Shown in pieces: positions 35,101 to 44,879 of a DNA stretch of 64,000 nucleotides. The DNA is taken from the NCBI GenBank assembly GCA_037447655.1, contig JBBHKE010000349.1, positions 248,001 to 312,000 of the forward strand, read 5' to 3'. A model generated the notes under the pieces. It saw nothing but the letters and a program-made list of their open reading frames with translations, did no database searches and was not told where the DNA came from. This DNA comes from Zygnema cylindricum (taxonomy: Eukaryota > Streptophyta > Zygnematophyceae > Zygnematales > Zygnemataceae). A program made the position numbers and the translations under genes. Positions within the stretch are counted from its first letter, which is position 1; each line of letters opens with the position of its first letter.

Positions 35101-35954
35101 TTTCTGAATCAGATGTATTTGGTAGTGTTGTGTATCGGCAAGGTTTTGCCGATAATCGATATGTACCTTTTTCTGGCTTGCCGATAATCGATATATTGGC
35201 ACGATAACACCGGTACCGATAGCTATCGGCGATAATTGTACGGTAGTACCGTACAATTGTACGGCTTGTTCCGTCGTACTGCATCACCGTTATATCGTTA
35301 CACAGAGTACGGAGCAGATTTTTACACGTGGCATTCCACGCTATTTAAAGTGAAAAATATAATACAGTATATTATAAAGTACTATCATATAGCGTCCTAT
35401 ATTTTTTCCACTTATCGCCGATAAGGAATTTGTTGGTCTCGGAGCGATATATCGAGACCCCTGACCGTTCGGTATCAGTGTTATCGCGATAAATTTCTTG
35501 CCGATACACAACACTAGTATTTGGCACTATGGTTTGCATTAACCGAATTGTATCTCATTCACGTTTTTCGATTTGTTTAATTGTTATAAAATGGGATGTC
35601 TTTTTAAACATTGTGGACCACACTAATTGTGGTGAAAGTTGTTTTAATTACGGTGAGACGAAGATATTCATGGTTAGCTTTTCACTTTCTCACAAAAATT
35701 TTTTGTGTTCTTATTGATAGAGTATTCATAGCCTCCTGTGGCAATGAAGCAAGACTAGTTTAATTTGTTCTTATGTATGATATTTCATCATCATGTATGT
35801 TTTGTTTTTTTTTTTCTTTTCTGCAGAGAGCTGATATGCCGTTGGGATTTTCTTGCAGATCAAGTTTATTGTGGATGGAAAGTGGCAAATTGATCCCCAG
35901 CGACCCATAGTTTATACCCAGGGAAGCGAAAATAACCTCCTCATAGTCTTCTAA
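29124..35954 (+). CDS. PTST2/PTST3: CBM48 protein of the PTST2/PTST3 type (starch granule initiation)
   Basis: PTST2/3 proteins bind long glucans in plastids and help starch synthase 4 start granules. The first exon (29124 to about 30003 or 30169) opens with a Ser/Arg-rich leader fitting a transit peptide, then LEMEIFQFMQTAGTPDAFP and LVEAVLRQGGWLAVGW, a block I know from this family. It ends in a low-complexity Glu/Arg region made of GA repeats. Later exons are about 32587-32903 (coiled coil, RRIRALESSLSATRAALQ), 33409-33554 (coiled coil), 33950-34088, 34447-34515 and 35859-35954. The last three form the CBM48 domain (RPVRVVWPNPGTDVLLTGSF, DNWQNK, then KFIVDGKWQIDPQRP). The stop is at 35952-35954. 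The join between the first two exons is unsure: the strong donor at 30169 gives the wrong phase for 32587, while a donor at 30003 fits. A missing exon is also possible. Confidence 0.82.
29580..30170. repeat. GA-rich repeat inside the PTST-like first exon
   Basis: GAGAGG and GGGAGA units dominate and are read as Arg/Glu/Gly-rich protein. Part may lie outside the mature exon if an earlier donor is used. Confidence 0.75.
31167..31364. mobile_element. TA-flanked MITE in the first intron of the PTST-like gene
   Basis: The ends are CACTGCCGATCGTTCTTGAG and CTAATAATGATGGGCAGTG, with TA on both sides (31165-31166 and 31365-31366). It carries the family phrase ATAATCTGCCACGTCTCC. Confidence 0.8.
33136..33440 (+). 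repeat. Triple tandem echo of an exon start
   Basis: The acceptor plus first 30 or so bases of the exon at 33409 appear three times at a spacing of 135-136 bp (acceptors ending at 33137, 33272 and 33408). The first two copies continue into similar intron-like sequence with stop codons. The third is the real exon, reading VREDTVKELVEV. Confidence 0.85.
33655..34000 (+). repeat. Echoes of the next exon start
   Basis: The phrase CAGTCGTTGGAGGAYTCTCCC occurs as the real exon near 33960, as a close copy near 33775 and as a worse copy near 33662. The two upstream copies lie in the intron and run into GATGTAA stops. Confidence 0.8.
34060..34385 (+). repeat. Echo of an exon end and donor
   Basis: The donor end of the exon at 33950-34088 (AAATAAGGTGACG, then a shared GCTGAGCTGGCAA) is repeated about 158 bp downstream near 34235. 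Both copies are followed by GGGTTTTNTAGTAATCC. Confidence 0.8.
35123..35516. mobile_element. hAT-type MITE with 8-bp target duplication
   Basis: The 394-bp element begins TAGTGTTGTGTATCGGCAAG and ends with its exact complement. It is flanked by the direct 8-bp repeat GTATTTGG at 35115-35122 and 35517-35524. An 8-bp duplication with short terminal repeats is the hAT signature. It lies in the last intron of the PTST-like gene and encodes nothing. Confidence 0.93.
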
Positions 35955-38012
35955 TCGTCGCATCCACTTTGTTTGTTTTTTTTTTTTTTTGGACTAGGTT
36001 TTTAAAGCTTTTAGGTTTTTTTTTAATATTTTTAGGCTTCTTCAGAGCTTTTTAGGTTTTCAAGCTACTATACCGTTTGACAGGTATGGAAATGTTTGTT
36101 TTTTTGCTGGAAGTTTTGATTTTGTCTAGCTATTCATAGAAAAGTGATTTTTTTAACGGAAAGCTTTTGTATCTGCGTGCACGATTTTGTGCACGATTTC
36201 ATGCACAATAAATTGAGAGTTTTTAGATGAGCTTATTCTGTGTGGCAAATGACGAATTAAGCACGAATTACAGTAAACGTATGGAGGTTAAAAGTTTTTG
36301 TATATTTATGTTATTTTATCATAGCTTGTCAAGATTCGTAGATGGGTAGCTGATCAGGATAGAAAGCAGTTACAATTCACATTATTTTGTGTATGTTAAA
36401 AAGAGGTGTTTGTGGGCAGATCCACTCACTTTCTTCACAGTCCAGACCAATTCATGGTCATGTTCAATTTTTTTTGAAAGACAAGCTGGTTTGCGAAAGC
36501 CTTATCAAACATGTGTTAAACGTAGTCTTTTTCTTTTTAACCAATTTTTATGTTTCATTAAATGTAGCTGTAAATTATAGCCATCTGGCAATAGCTTCCT
36601 TTTACAATCTAATTCACCTAAAATAACGGCTAGACCATAAATGAATGATCCCCTCTTCGACGACCTCCATTGAGCTATCTCATTTTTGTTCTGTGAGTGA
36701 GTATTTGACTGTCTGAAGGTAGTTCCTGCTTTGATATTCTTGCTCGTAATGAAACAACTTCAGAAACCCATATTACTATCAAGGCAAAGAAAATCAACAA
36801 AGAAATACACAGCAAAAACCATTCAAGTGAAACAAAACAAAAGACATACTGAATACTTCCCACTCTCCTGAATACTTCCCACTCTCCTGAATACTTTCCA
36901 CTCTCCTGGCCAGCATACTTTTGCGCAATTTTTCCTACCCATTGTTTCCATGTAATCCGATGCTTTGTCATTGCAGAGTCTTAACAAAGCTTATTTCTTA
37001 GCCTGTTTTTTGCTTAAGTAATGTTTATCATAAACAAATGAGGGTCCCTATTCTGAATAGTCCTTGGGACAGTTCCTGATTTGAGATTTTGGACAGAAAA
37101 AACAATTACTTGATAGAAAGCGCGATTAAAACGCATCGGAAATAAAACAACATCAGCGAAGAAATACAAATCCAAAGAAAAGCAAAGCCAGAACCACTTA
37201 AACTAAGAGGAAATAAAACAAATGAAACACTGAAACAGGTAATGGGTCATTTTCACACTCTCATGGCCAGTATACTGTTGCTCAACTTGTCTTGTGCTAA
37301 ATAATGATTTGCAAATGCACCAACTACATGTAAGAGTGTATTCCAACCCCACCTAGGTGAGTTATTTCAGACCATACATTAAGTGATAACAAATTTGCCC
37401 TTGGAGGTGTCCTGAACACGAAAAAAAGCACTCGTTCAGTAACTTAAAATAACAAATGCTCCTATGGTAAAAACATTAATTTATCAATGCACGTTTTATC
37501 AGTGCACGTGTGCACAGACGGTTTTTGCACAAAAAGGAAAATAGACTCAAAAAGCAGTCAAAACATTGATGACAAGAAATTGAGGCAAAAAACGGGACGC
37601 TAAAATGCACAACGTATCAGCAGAACTCCGAAAAAAAATTATTACTTGAATTGGCAATAATGTTTAAAACAAATCGAGTGAATAACTGCTGACTTTCTTT
37701 CACAACACAAAAAAAGGACGCTATTGTAATTACTAATTAGGTTTATTATCTCCACCCAAGGTTTGTTATCTTCACCAGAGACACTTGCAGAATTCAATTC
37801 ACCAAAAAAGAGACAGAAGTTCTATTGTATACTTTCAAATGAATATGGACATACAAATACAATTTACAAGACATCTACCACCACCAACCATAGACATATT
37901 ACTTTTTGATGATAGTTCAAGCATCCACTTGCAGTAGCAACAATGACAAAAAAAATTAAAAGACATATGATCCCTGTGTCTGAAATTATTCTGTTGAATT
38001 TCCCGTTTGAAA
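35955..38012. other. Intergenic between convergent genes
   Basis: No gene is recognised. It holds the 3' flanks of the PTST-like gene (plus) and the RING-H2 gene (minus). At 36850-36908 an 18-19-bp unit (GAATACTTCCCACTCTCCT) is present three times. Confidence 0.6.
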
Positions 38013-40085
38013 CTAATCTGTTGAATACCTATCTTCAAAATCACGATGCCCACCCTCCCGATGTTGCTGATATGGTGAGGGGTCGGCAATGAGAAGTGGA
38101 CCATCGTTTTCGCTACCCTCAGTTGCGGTAGCCCGGCCCAAACGATGTCCAAGATACATTGCAACAAGAAGGCCGCCCAGTTGCAAAACTCTCCCAGCAA
38201 TGTCGAGTATATTAGCTCGACGAGTTCCACCAACAGCATCGCCGCGATTAGAAACTTGTGAAAGATTGTCACTTCCTTCTGTTGTAAGTCTCTCTGTTCC
38301 GTCTGTTAAGCTGAAATGCTCTCCGGCAGATTCCTCCAATCGAGAACCCTGGTGTTGACGCAAAACGTCAGATACAGTGAGGATGTTGATGTCCCTGTCC
38401 CTGTTCCAAGAATTAGGATCCTCTTCACTGTTGCTTTGCCCTTCCGGCAAACGAACCAACTCCAATTCTTCGTCACCCATGACCGGTTCACTGCTCCTCT
38501 CTTCCTGGGGATTCACATAGTCAGTAATTGAAGGGCTTTCACTCGCCTCGGTCAAAGATGGAGAAAGCTCCTCCCTTTGATATTCTCTTGCCAATCGTTG
38601 CTCTTCATAATCAGGGTCATCCGTCGCAAGCTCATAACGGCACACAGGACATGAATTTCGCGACGACAACCATTGCTTGATACAATCTCCATGGTATAGA
38701 TGCGAGCACGGCATCTGACTCATTGTTTCTCCAACATCGCCCATGTCTTTGCAAATGGCACAAAGCGATAATCCACTACTGTGACAATTGTCGTCAACAT
38801 GCACCAGAATTAGAGCCTCCACTGCCGCCTTCGAAGCAGGAGGAGGTCCTCGTCGCGAATTATCATTCGCCGCCATATGCTGGACAAAGGCCTCAAAACC
38901 TTGGGCATCGAGATAATCACCAGGGTTTCCAATATACATGCCTCCAGGATTCCCTACCATGACAATATCTCTCACACGGTCAGCCCTAATTTCGAGATTT
39001 TGCAAGAGCTGCTGTAGAGTCGCTGCAAAATCAGTTCCTGTCTCTCTTCCTCGAGGTGAAAAACCTTGCGGATTACCACTATGCCTTTGCCTATGACGAT
39101 GTCTTTGACCGGTTTCGGCTTCTTGCTCTCCATCTCCTGACTCTGGCTCAGTCTCCACAGTTAAATCCACACCATCAGCAGCCACTACTTCCACCCCTTC
39201 CTCTGCACCTTCATTGTTACTATTCTCCTCTTCTTCTCCTTCCTCTTCCTCTTGGTCTTCCACCCACTCTTCCCACTCGTCCTCCTCTTCCTCGTCGTCT
39301 TCATCTCCTTCTGTCATCGACTCCCAATCATTGACATCATATGCATGTCGCATAAGCTCCAGGCTCTCCTCAAATTCGTTCAAAAGAGGAACCATCCGCG
39401 AAGTTACTTCTTCGCCTCCTCTTTCTGCTCCTCGATTGTCACCTTCACCTGAACCTTCAGGACTCCTCTCACTTGTGTCATTTTCAACCGTCTGAAGTCT
39501 ACTGTTTTCAGCTCCAGTGTTTCCAACACCATTGTTTTCAGCTCCAATGTTTTCAGAAGTGACACCTTCCGAGCTCTCACCATCAACACCTTCTAATTCA
39601 CCATTCACGACTGTCCCGACTCTCCCTCTCAAGACCACGGAAGACTCTCCTAAGGATGACTCGCCTACGGAAGACTCACCCTCTGCTTCGTTAACTCCTC
39701 CCTGACCTGTACCACCATTATCATTTGCCTGAGAAGAAGCCACACCAAGGCGTTGCAAAACCTCCAAAGTACCGTGAGGTGCTCCTCTTGCAATCTCTCT
39801 GACTAGTGGAAGAAACCTATCAAGGTCTTCTGAATCCATTTGACTTATAGATTGTAAACTGACTCGCAGACTTTCTGTCGCCCTGTCCAAATCACCTTGG
39901 ACGTCTCTTAACCGACCGCGATTCCTTAATAAAGCAGATTGCACATCTACTGTTCGTAAATCTTCGACAAAACCGCTACCACAAATTCCACAGGAAGCAG
40001 AATCGCCCTGTTCAGTAATGCCTCTTTGTACAACTCTCCGACACTGATAACACCAAAAAGCGTTACTACCTTCGGAGTCAGCCAT
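38013..40085 (-). CDS. RING-H2 E3 ubiquitin ligase with N-terminal zinc ribbon
   Basis: The single exon encodes 690 residues. An N-terminal zinc ribbon has CYQC at residues 12-15 and CGIC at 32-35. The RING-H2 domain is at 442-482, with ligands C442, C445, C460, H462, H465, C468, C479 and C482 (C3H2C3). PPASKAAVEAL precedes it by about 18 residues. This order is that of plant BTL/RING1-like E3 ligases, which transfer ubiquitin from an E2 to a substrate. The protein is about twice the usual length: it has a Gly/Ser/Glu-rich middle, an acidic stretch at 261-289 and a C-terminal tail with a weak hydrophobic segment near 627-647 (VLQLGGLLVAMYLG). The ATG at 40083-40085 begins MADSEGSNAFWCYQC, and no better start lies upstream. 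The substrate cannot be inferred. Confidence 0.93.
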   Translation of the reverse strand: MADSEGSNAFWCYQCRRVVQRGITEQGDSASCGICGSGFVEDLRTVDVQSALLRNRGRLRDVQGDLDRATESLRVSLQSISQMDSEDLDRFLPLVREIARGAPHGTLEVLQRLGVASSQANDNGGTGQGGVNEAEGESSVGESSLGESSVVLRGRVGTVVNGELEGVDGESSEGVTSENIGAENNGVGNTGAENSRLQTVENDTSERSPEGSGEGDNRGAERGGEEVTSRMVPLLNEFEESLELMRHAYDVNDWESMTEGDEDDEEEEDEWEEWVEDQEEEEGEEEENSNNEGAEEGVEVVAADGVDLTVETEPESGDGEQEAETGQRHRHRQRHSGNPQGFSPRGRETGTDFAATLQQLLQNLEIRADRVRDIVMVGNPGGMYIGNPGDYLDAQGFEAFVQHMAANDNSRRGPPPASKAAVEALILVHVDDNCHSSGLSLCAICKDMGDVGETMSQMPCSHLYHGDCIKQWLSSRNSCPVCRYELATDDPDYEEQRLAREYQREELSPSLTEASESPSITDYVNPQEERSSEPVMGDEELELVRLPEGQSNSEEDPNSWNRDRDINILTVSDVLRQHQGSRLEESAGEHFSLTDGTERLTTEGSDNLSQVSNRGDAVGGTRRANILDIAGRVLQLGGLLVAMYLGHRLGRATATEGSENDGPLLIADPSPYQQHREGGHRDFEDRYSTD

Positions 40086-40558
40086 GGTTGCACGCGTTCA
40101 ACGCTATTCAGTAAGAAAAACTGTTCAGATAATGGAAAAAAGGAGAAAAAGTTACGAGAAACACGCAACACTTGGACTTGAAGCACATGCGTTTATCCCT
40201 CGTCTGGCAAGAAACGTGTAGAAAAAACCTTTCGAGCTGTCAAGCAGCTGAATTTGAAACCAAATTTGAACCATGGGCTGTGCGGCAATATGGGCAAAAT
40301 GACGCATCGTAACATCGGATGTGTGTTTCAAATCCTGATGTAGTCAAAGCCTACATCATCGGAGTGACAACTGCGGTCAAGCTGTCGGAACTCGGGAGTC
40401 TCGCTTAAAAAGAGGTACGACGATGATGTTCTATCCCTTAAACGTTTGGGTACTGCCGTACGTTACTCAACAAAAATGTGTACTTTTTTTTCTGTTGGAC
40501 ATCGGTGCACATTCGTACCAATAGCCGCACTAGATGCTCACTACAGTACAGTACAGTA
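40086..40558. other. Upstream flank of RING-H2 gene
   Basis: This is the presumed promoter. No TATA box is assigned, and GTACAGTAC repeats lead into the MITE at 40559. Confidence 0.4.
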
Positions 40559-40777
40559 CACCTTGAATCGTTATTAGCGTATAGAAATTATTAGTGTAAA
40601 TAAAAAATTAGCGTCATTCATTCTAATTTAGTGCCAAGAGACGTGGCAAATTATGGTCCACTTCTTTAAATAGTGTAGTTTATTATGTTTAAGGTATCAA
40701 TGTCAAAAATTAGAATTAATGACGCTAATTTTTTCTTTACTCTAATAATTTCTACACGCTAAATACGATCGACGGTG
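40559..40777. mobile_element. TA-flanked MITE
   Basis: The ends are CACCTTGAATCGTTATTAGCG and GCTAAATACGATCGACGGTG, with TA on both sides (40557-40558 and 40778-40779). The left part closely matches the copy at 4513, including GAGACGTGGCA. It too sits in a GTACAGTAC run. Confidence 0.85.
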
Positions 40778-41404
40778 TACTGTACAGTACTGGAAGTGCC
40801 CGCACGATTTCAGCACTGAATTCCTCACATTTTATTCCTGATTTTGCGGAGCATTAAAGTGATGTACGTATATTCGAGTACATCACTACCGCGGGACATT
40901 CTTTTGGACAGCGTTCTATGCATCACATAGACGATGACACGTATGTTTCCCTGCCATCCACGTCCAGATAGATTGCGATCTATCGAATTGACGGTTAGAT
41001 TTATGCGATTCAAATAATAACATATAACAGGTGTACCCGAGAATCATGTTTCAGATATTAGGCTTCACTGCTTCAACCGTCCGATCGGATACTGTAGTCG
41101 ATCTTCCTAGCTGCATTGCTTTTATTTTGTTACGGGACTGAACTGCCACTTCATGTAACGGCCCAGCCTCCTGGTTTCAACTTTCGAGTTTCAGAAAAGT
41201 GTTCCAACGCAGCAGGGAGTCATGAATCATCATGCATGAAAGAGATAGGTTTAGGTGGTAAATGCAAGGGATAGTGTATTCAACCGGGGTGAGGGCTAGG
41301 TTTTGAGGGAGGAGAGGACAGGGACATCACTGCTGTCAATGTGTGACATTCGAGTCTGAAGCTGGAAGGTGGCGTGACGAGGTTGACGTGTCAACTGTCA
41401 CTGT

Positions 41405-43152
41405 ATGGCTCCTGTCAGTCAGTCACAAGCGGGACCGCCCCTTTCCTCTGCAAGATCGTCAGGCCATAGTGCACGGACACGTTCTGCCTTGCCTGTAATA
41501 GTGACACCTGGCGAAGGCGTGGAGTGCATCGTGTGCTGGGTAAGGAAGCCCGTCATTGCTGTAATTACTTGAATTGAGTGTAGTTTAACTGAAGCTACAG
41601 ATATTGTTGTTTGTCTGAACAATTGTTTTGCGTGAATGATTGTGCTGCAGAAATTCGTAGCGAATTAGCAGGGTTAACAGCATCAGTTTGTAGGCCAGTT
41701 GAATATTCCTTTTTACACTGATTTTGGTAATAGTTCACACGTTTTTACTTTCTTTTCAGAATGTTATCCGTCCTGTGAATTGAAAAAGGAACTTCCTTTC
41801 TAAGACCTTTTTAGGGTTCCAATTCCTACGCATCATTCTTAAAAGCATAAACTTTGAGAGTTAATTCTCCTATTATCTGCCAAAATGTGAATTATTCTGG
41901 AAGATATGAAAGAGATGTAGCTTTCGTTTGCATTATTTTATGAGAGGTTCATGTGCTTTTTCTGAAAGGCAATACAATTCTTCCATTGGCAATGCAGGAG
42001 AATTTCAATAATTCGACAAATTCACCTCATTCTTTATGGTGCGGCCATAGTTTGTGTCGAGAATGTGTCCATGGATTACCCTCAGCAACTTGTACATGGA
42101 TCCCTACGTGGTCGTTTCAGATTCCATTTCTTATTCCTTGTCCATGGTGCCAATGGCTTACTCCTCGTCTGACATACAATGGTTTACTAAAGTATCCATG
42201 CAAGAATTTTTCTTTGGTACGACCACTGTTTCTTCATTTGTTTACTCTTTTCACTTTAGTGTGTTGTTTAAAGCATAGGGACGCCCTTTGCAGGTGTTTT
42301 CTCAGGGTAGTCCTTGTTTTGATCTTTTAAATCCTAGCCTGATTGTTTAAACCCTATTTTGGTTGTTTCATTCATTTGCTGATATTGCTGACTAATACTG
42401 TTTTCTAACATTCAACTTAGTTTTCCAGTTTTCTGCCGCGTGAGGAATGTCCGTGATTTGTTCTCTATGCATAAGTGTGTTTTCGTAAGGACTCTTGGGC
42501 CATCTACTTTTTGTTGCCAGATTTCTCGTAAAAAACCCTGGAGAAACCTTAAAACCCAAAAAAATGCTAAAACCTTCAAACCCTAAAAAACTTAAAAAAA
42601 ACCTTAAAGACGACCCTGGAAAACTCTTTTTATTGCCAGATTTGGATGCTGGAGGCCATCAGACCATCTTCACCAGCAATTCAAGACAAGGAAAAGGAGA
42701 AAGAGAAGTTGTCAGTGGTGAAGCCCAAACGTTTGAGATCGACAGCCCTTATTCGAAGAGGAGGTAGTTCTGTCAGTCAACAAGGTGGAGGAATTTCAGA
42801 AGCAGGCGTGGGAGAGGCACGGAGATTAGCAAACAATAATGATGTTGATAATATTTCAGGTCAGGTGGAGGTCCTTCAAAATGGAAATGGAGACCTGGCT
42901 CAAGCCATAAGTTCCCTCATATTTTTCTTTTTAGAGGGCATTTTGCTCGGTATCCGTTTAGCATTACGTATTATGAGGAAGTTGCCGTTAGTGTTTCTCC
43001 TCGCATTCCTTATTATTTTCATTCTACCACTTAGTGGTTTGGTGCTCGGTATTTACTTCGTCACGTCTGTATTCTTCGCCATACCTTCGTCAGCTGTAGC
43101 AATTGCAACACTTAGTTTTTCAGACTTTTTAGTAAGGGAGATTTTGAGGTAG
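41405..43152 (+). CDS. RING-HC protein with C-terminal membrane segments (plant family)
   Basis: Three exons (41405-41539, 41998-42216 and 42640-43152) join in phase 0 and give 288 residues. The RING ligands are spread over exons 1 and 2: C41, C44, C60, H62, C65, C68, C93 and C96, with a long loop before CPWC. After the RING comes TPRLTYNGLLKYPCKNFSL, then WMLEAIRPSS. The C-terminus has hydrophobic stretches (KLPLVFLLAFLIIFILPLSG and LGIYFVTSVFFAIP) and ends DFLVREILR. I recognise the same order in an uncharacterised Arabidopsis RING family that ends WLVREILT. The likely role is a membrane-anchored E3 ligase. The last intron holds a false copy of the exon 3 acceptor near 42521. Confidence 0.9.
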
Positions 43153-43438
43153 TGGGCATATTGCCTATGAGCTTGTGATTTGGATTGTTTTGGATTGTTT
43201 TTCAAAAGTATTTCAGCGTATGTACAGAAATGTAATGTGTATTAACTAGTGGGATTTGCAGGCTGGATGTTGCACCAGCTTTGTTTTTTGTGACGTTGGT
43301 AATATATAGGATGGAAATTTTTATTTTTTATTGATTTGCATGTTTGTGTTGGTGAGGCTTGTCCTGTGAGTTACGACATTTTCTGTTTTGCTAATTGGCC
43401 AATTTTTCTTTTGTGTGAGGAATATCAATGGTACACTA

Positions 43439-43658
43439 CACTGCCTATTGCTATTATTGTTAAACATTTTACTGGCAGTTGAGATGTTTAACTGTGGCCA
43501 AAAGTTATGTTTTTGTTTCGAGGCAAGCAACTGAACTGTATCGGACTAACGGTCTTACCTCCTGATTGTGATGTCACGGTTGAAAATAGGAAACCTGCGT
43601 GCTGACAAAATATACTTGGAACTGCCCAAAAATGATTAATAGTAATAGCGATGAGTAG
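43439..43658. mobile_element. TA-flanked MITE downstream of the RING-HC gene
   Basis: It starts CACTGCCTATTGCTATTATTG after TA at 43437-43438 and ends TAGTAATAGCGATGAGTAG before TA at 43659-43660. The right terminal repeat has two or three changes. Confidence 0.7.
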
Positions 43659-43659
43659 T

Positions 43660-44655
43660 ACAGTTTTGAAAGTAACGCATTTTTGACAGCTTTCATGTGA
43701 GTGGGTGAAGATATTGGTGATTGTCACCGCTATCAGGATTTTTAAGCCCAGACAGTTCACCAAATGTGAAATCAATAAATGTGTTTTTTGTTTTTTATGG
43801 GTGCTTTTGCTCTAAAGTACTCACGGACCACAAACGTATTACAGCAGTACTATATACTTTTCTTCACAGTTTTTCTCTTTTTCGTTTGCTTCCTGAGTGC
43901 AATTTTTTTTTGCCTTCACTCAGTTATACTTCACTCAAATACGATTTCAGCTTGTTTTTAATGTTTTTTTTTTTTTTTTTTTATATATGAGAACAGAAAT
44001 CCTAAAAAGGAGAGTCCAGAAAAGGTGGGTGATGGAGGCCGAGCCTGAACCTGAGGGTGGTCGTTAATTGAGCAGGCGTGAAAATAGATACACCTAAAAT
44101 GTGTGGACATGGAAAATAAAACACTATGGAAACATATGTACTTTTTAAATTTGAATAGGTAAGGATGATTTGTGAGTGAGCTTAAATGACTATAAACACT
44201 CCGCAGAGCTAGGGGGGGTTGTGGGGTTGCTAGGACGTCTAAATTGCTGCTGTTTTTTCATTGGCTGCTCCTTTCTCTATGTGCTCGTTCCTTTCAAGTT
44301 ATTTCCCTTTTTTCAATGAGGTTCGCTTCCTCTCGGGGCTGGTTTTTCCATTTTCTTTTAGTTATTTCTTTTCTTGTTTCCATGTACTGGTGTGAACCAT
44401 TAACACCGCAATTTCTAATAAATTCTGTAATATAGATTACAATTTGATACTATTTCTTGATATCGATACTATTTATGGATGTGGATACATAATCTTACTA
44501 GCATTCCACCGAAGCTGTCAAATAAGCAGCAAGGACTACAAATTTTCGCTCCATATTCTCTCTGGTTCGGTGTTATGCACTCCCATTTTTAGTGGTCAAA
44601 AGGACAGGTCTTAAGTCATACTTAATAAATCACTATTTAGTAAAACTATACTCAC
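43660..44655. other. Intergenic with a small LINE scrap
   Basis: No gene is seen. At 44015-44105 the minus strand reads FTPAQLTTTLRFRLGLHHP, a scrap of the same LINE C-terminal region found at 45.8 kb. Confidence 0.55.
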
Positions 44656-44732
44656 TGACTTTATTAAAAAACATGATGGTAAACTATCTGAGTTCAAAAC
44701 TGATGGTTTACATCGCGCCTTTTAATAAAGTA

Positions 44733-44831
<99 letters not shown>

Positions 44832-44842
44832 TATATATATAT
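44656..44842. repeat. Inverted pair of LINE tails followed by a 91-base poly-T and (AT)n
   Basis: A minus-oriented tail (GACTTTATTAAAAAACATG) and a plus-oriented tail (CTTTTAATAAAGTAGGC) face away from each other over about 80 bp. They are followed by 91 T (44738-44828) and a short AT run. The plain reading is two decayed retroelement 3' ends, though the T run may include assembly error. Confidence 0.7.
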
Positions 44843-44879
44843 CCTAAAACAACCGACCTATATCTTAAGAGTTGATTAG

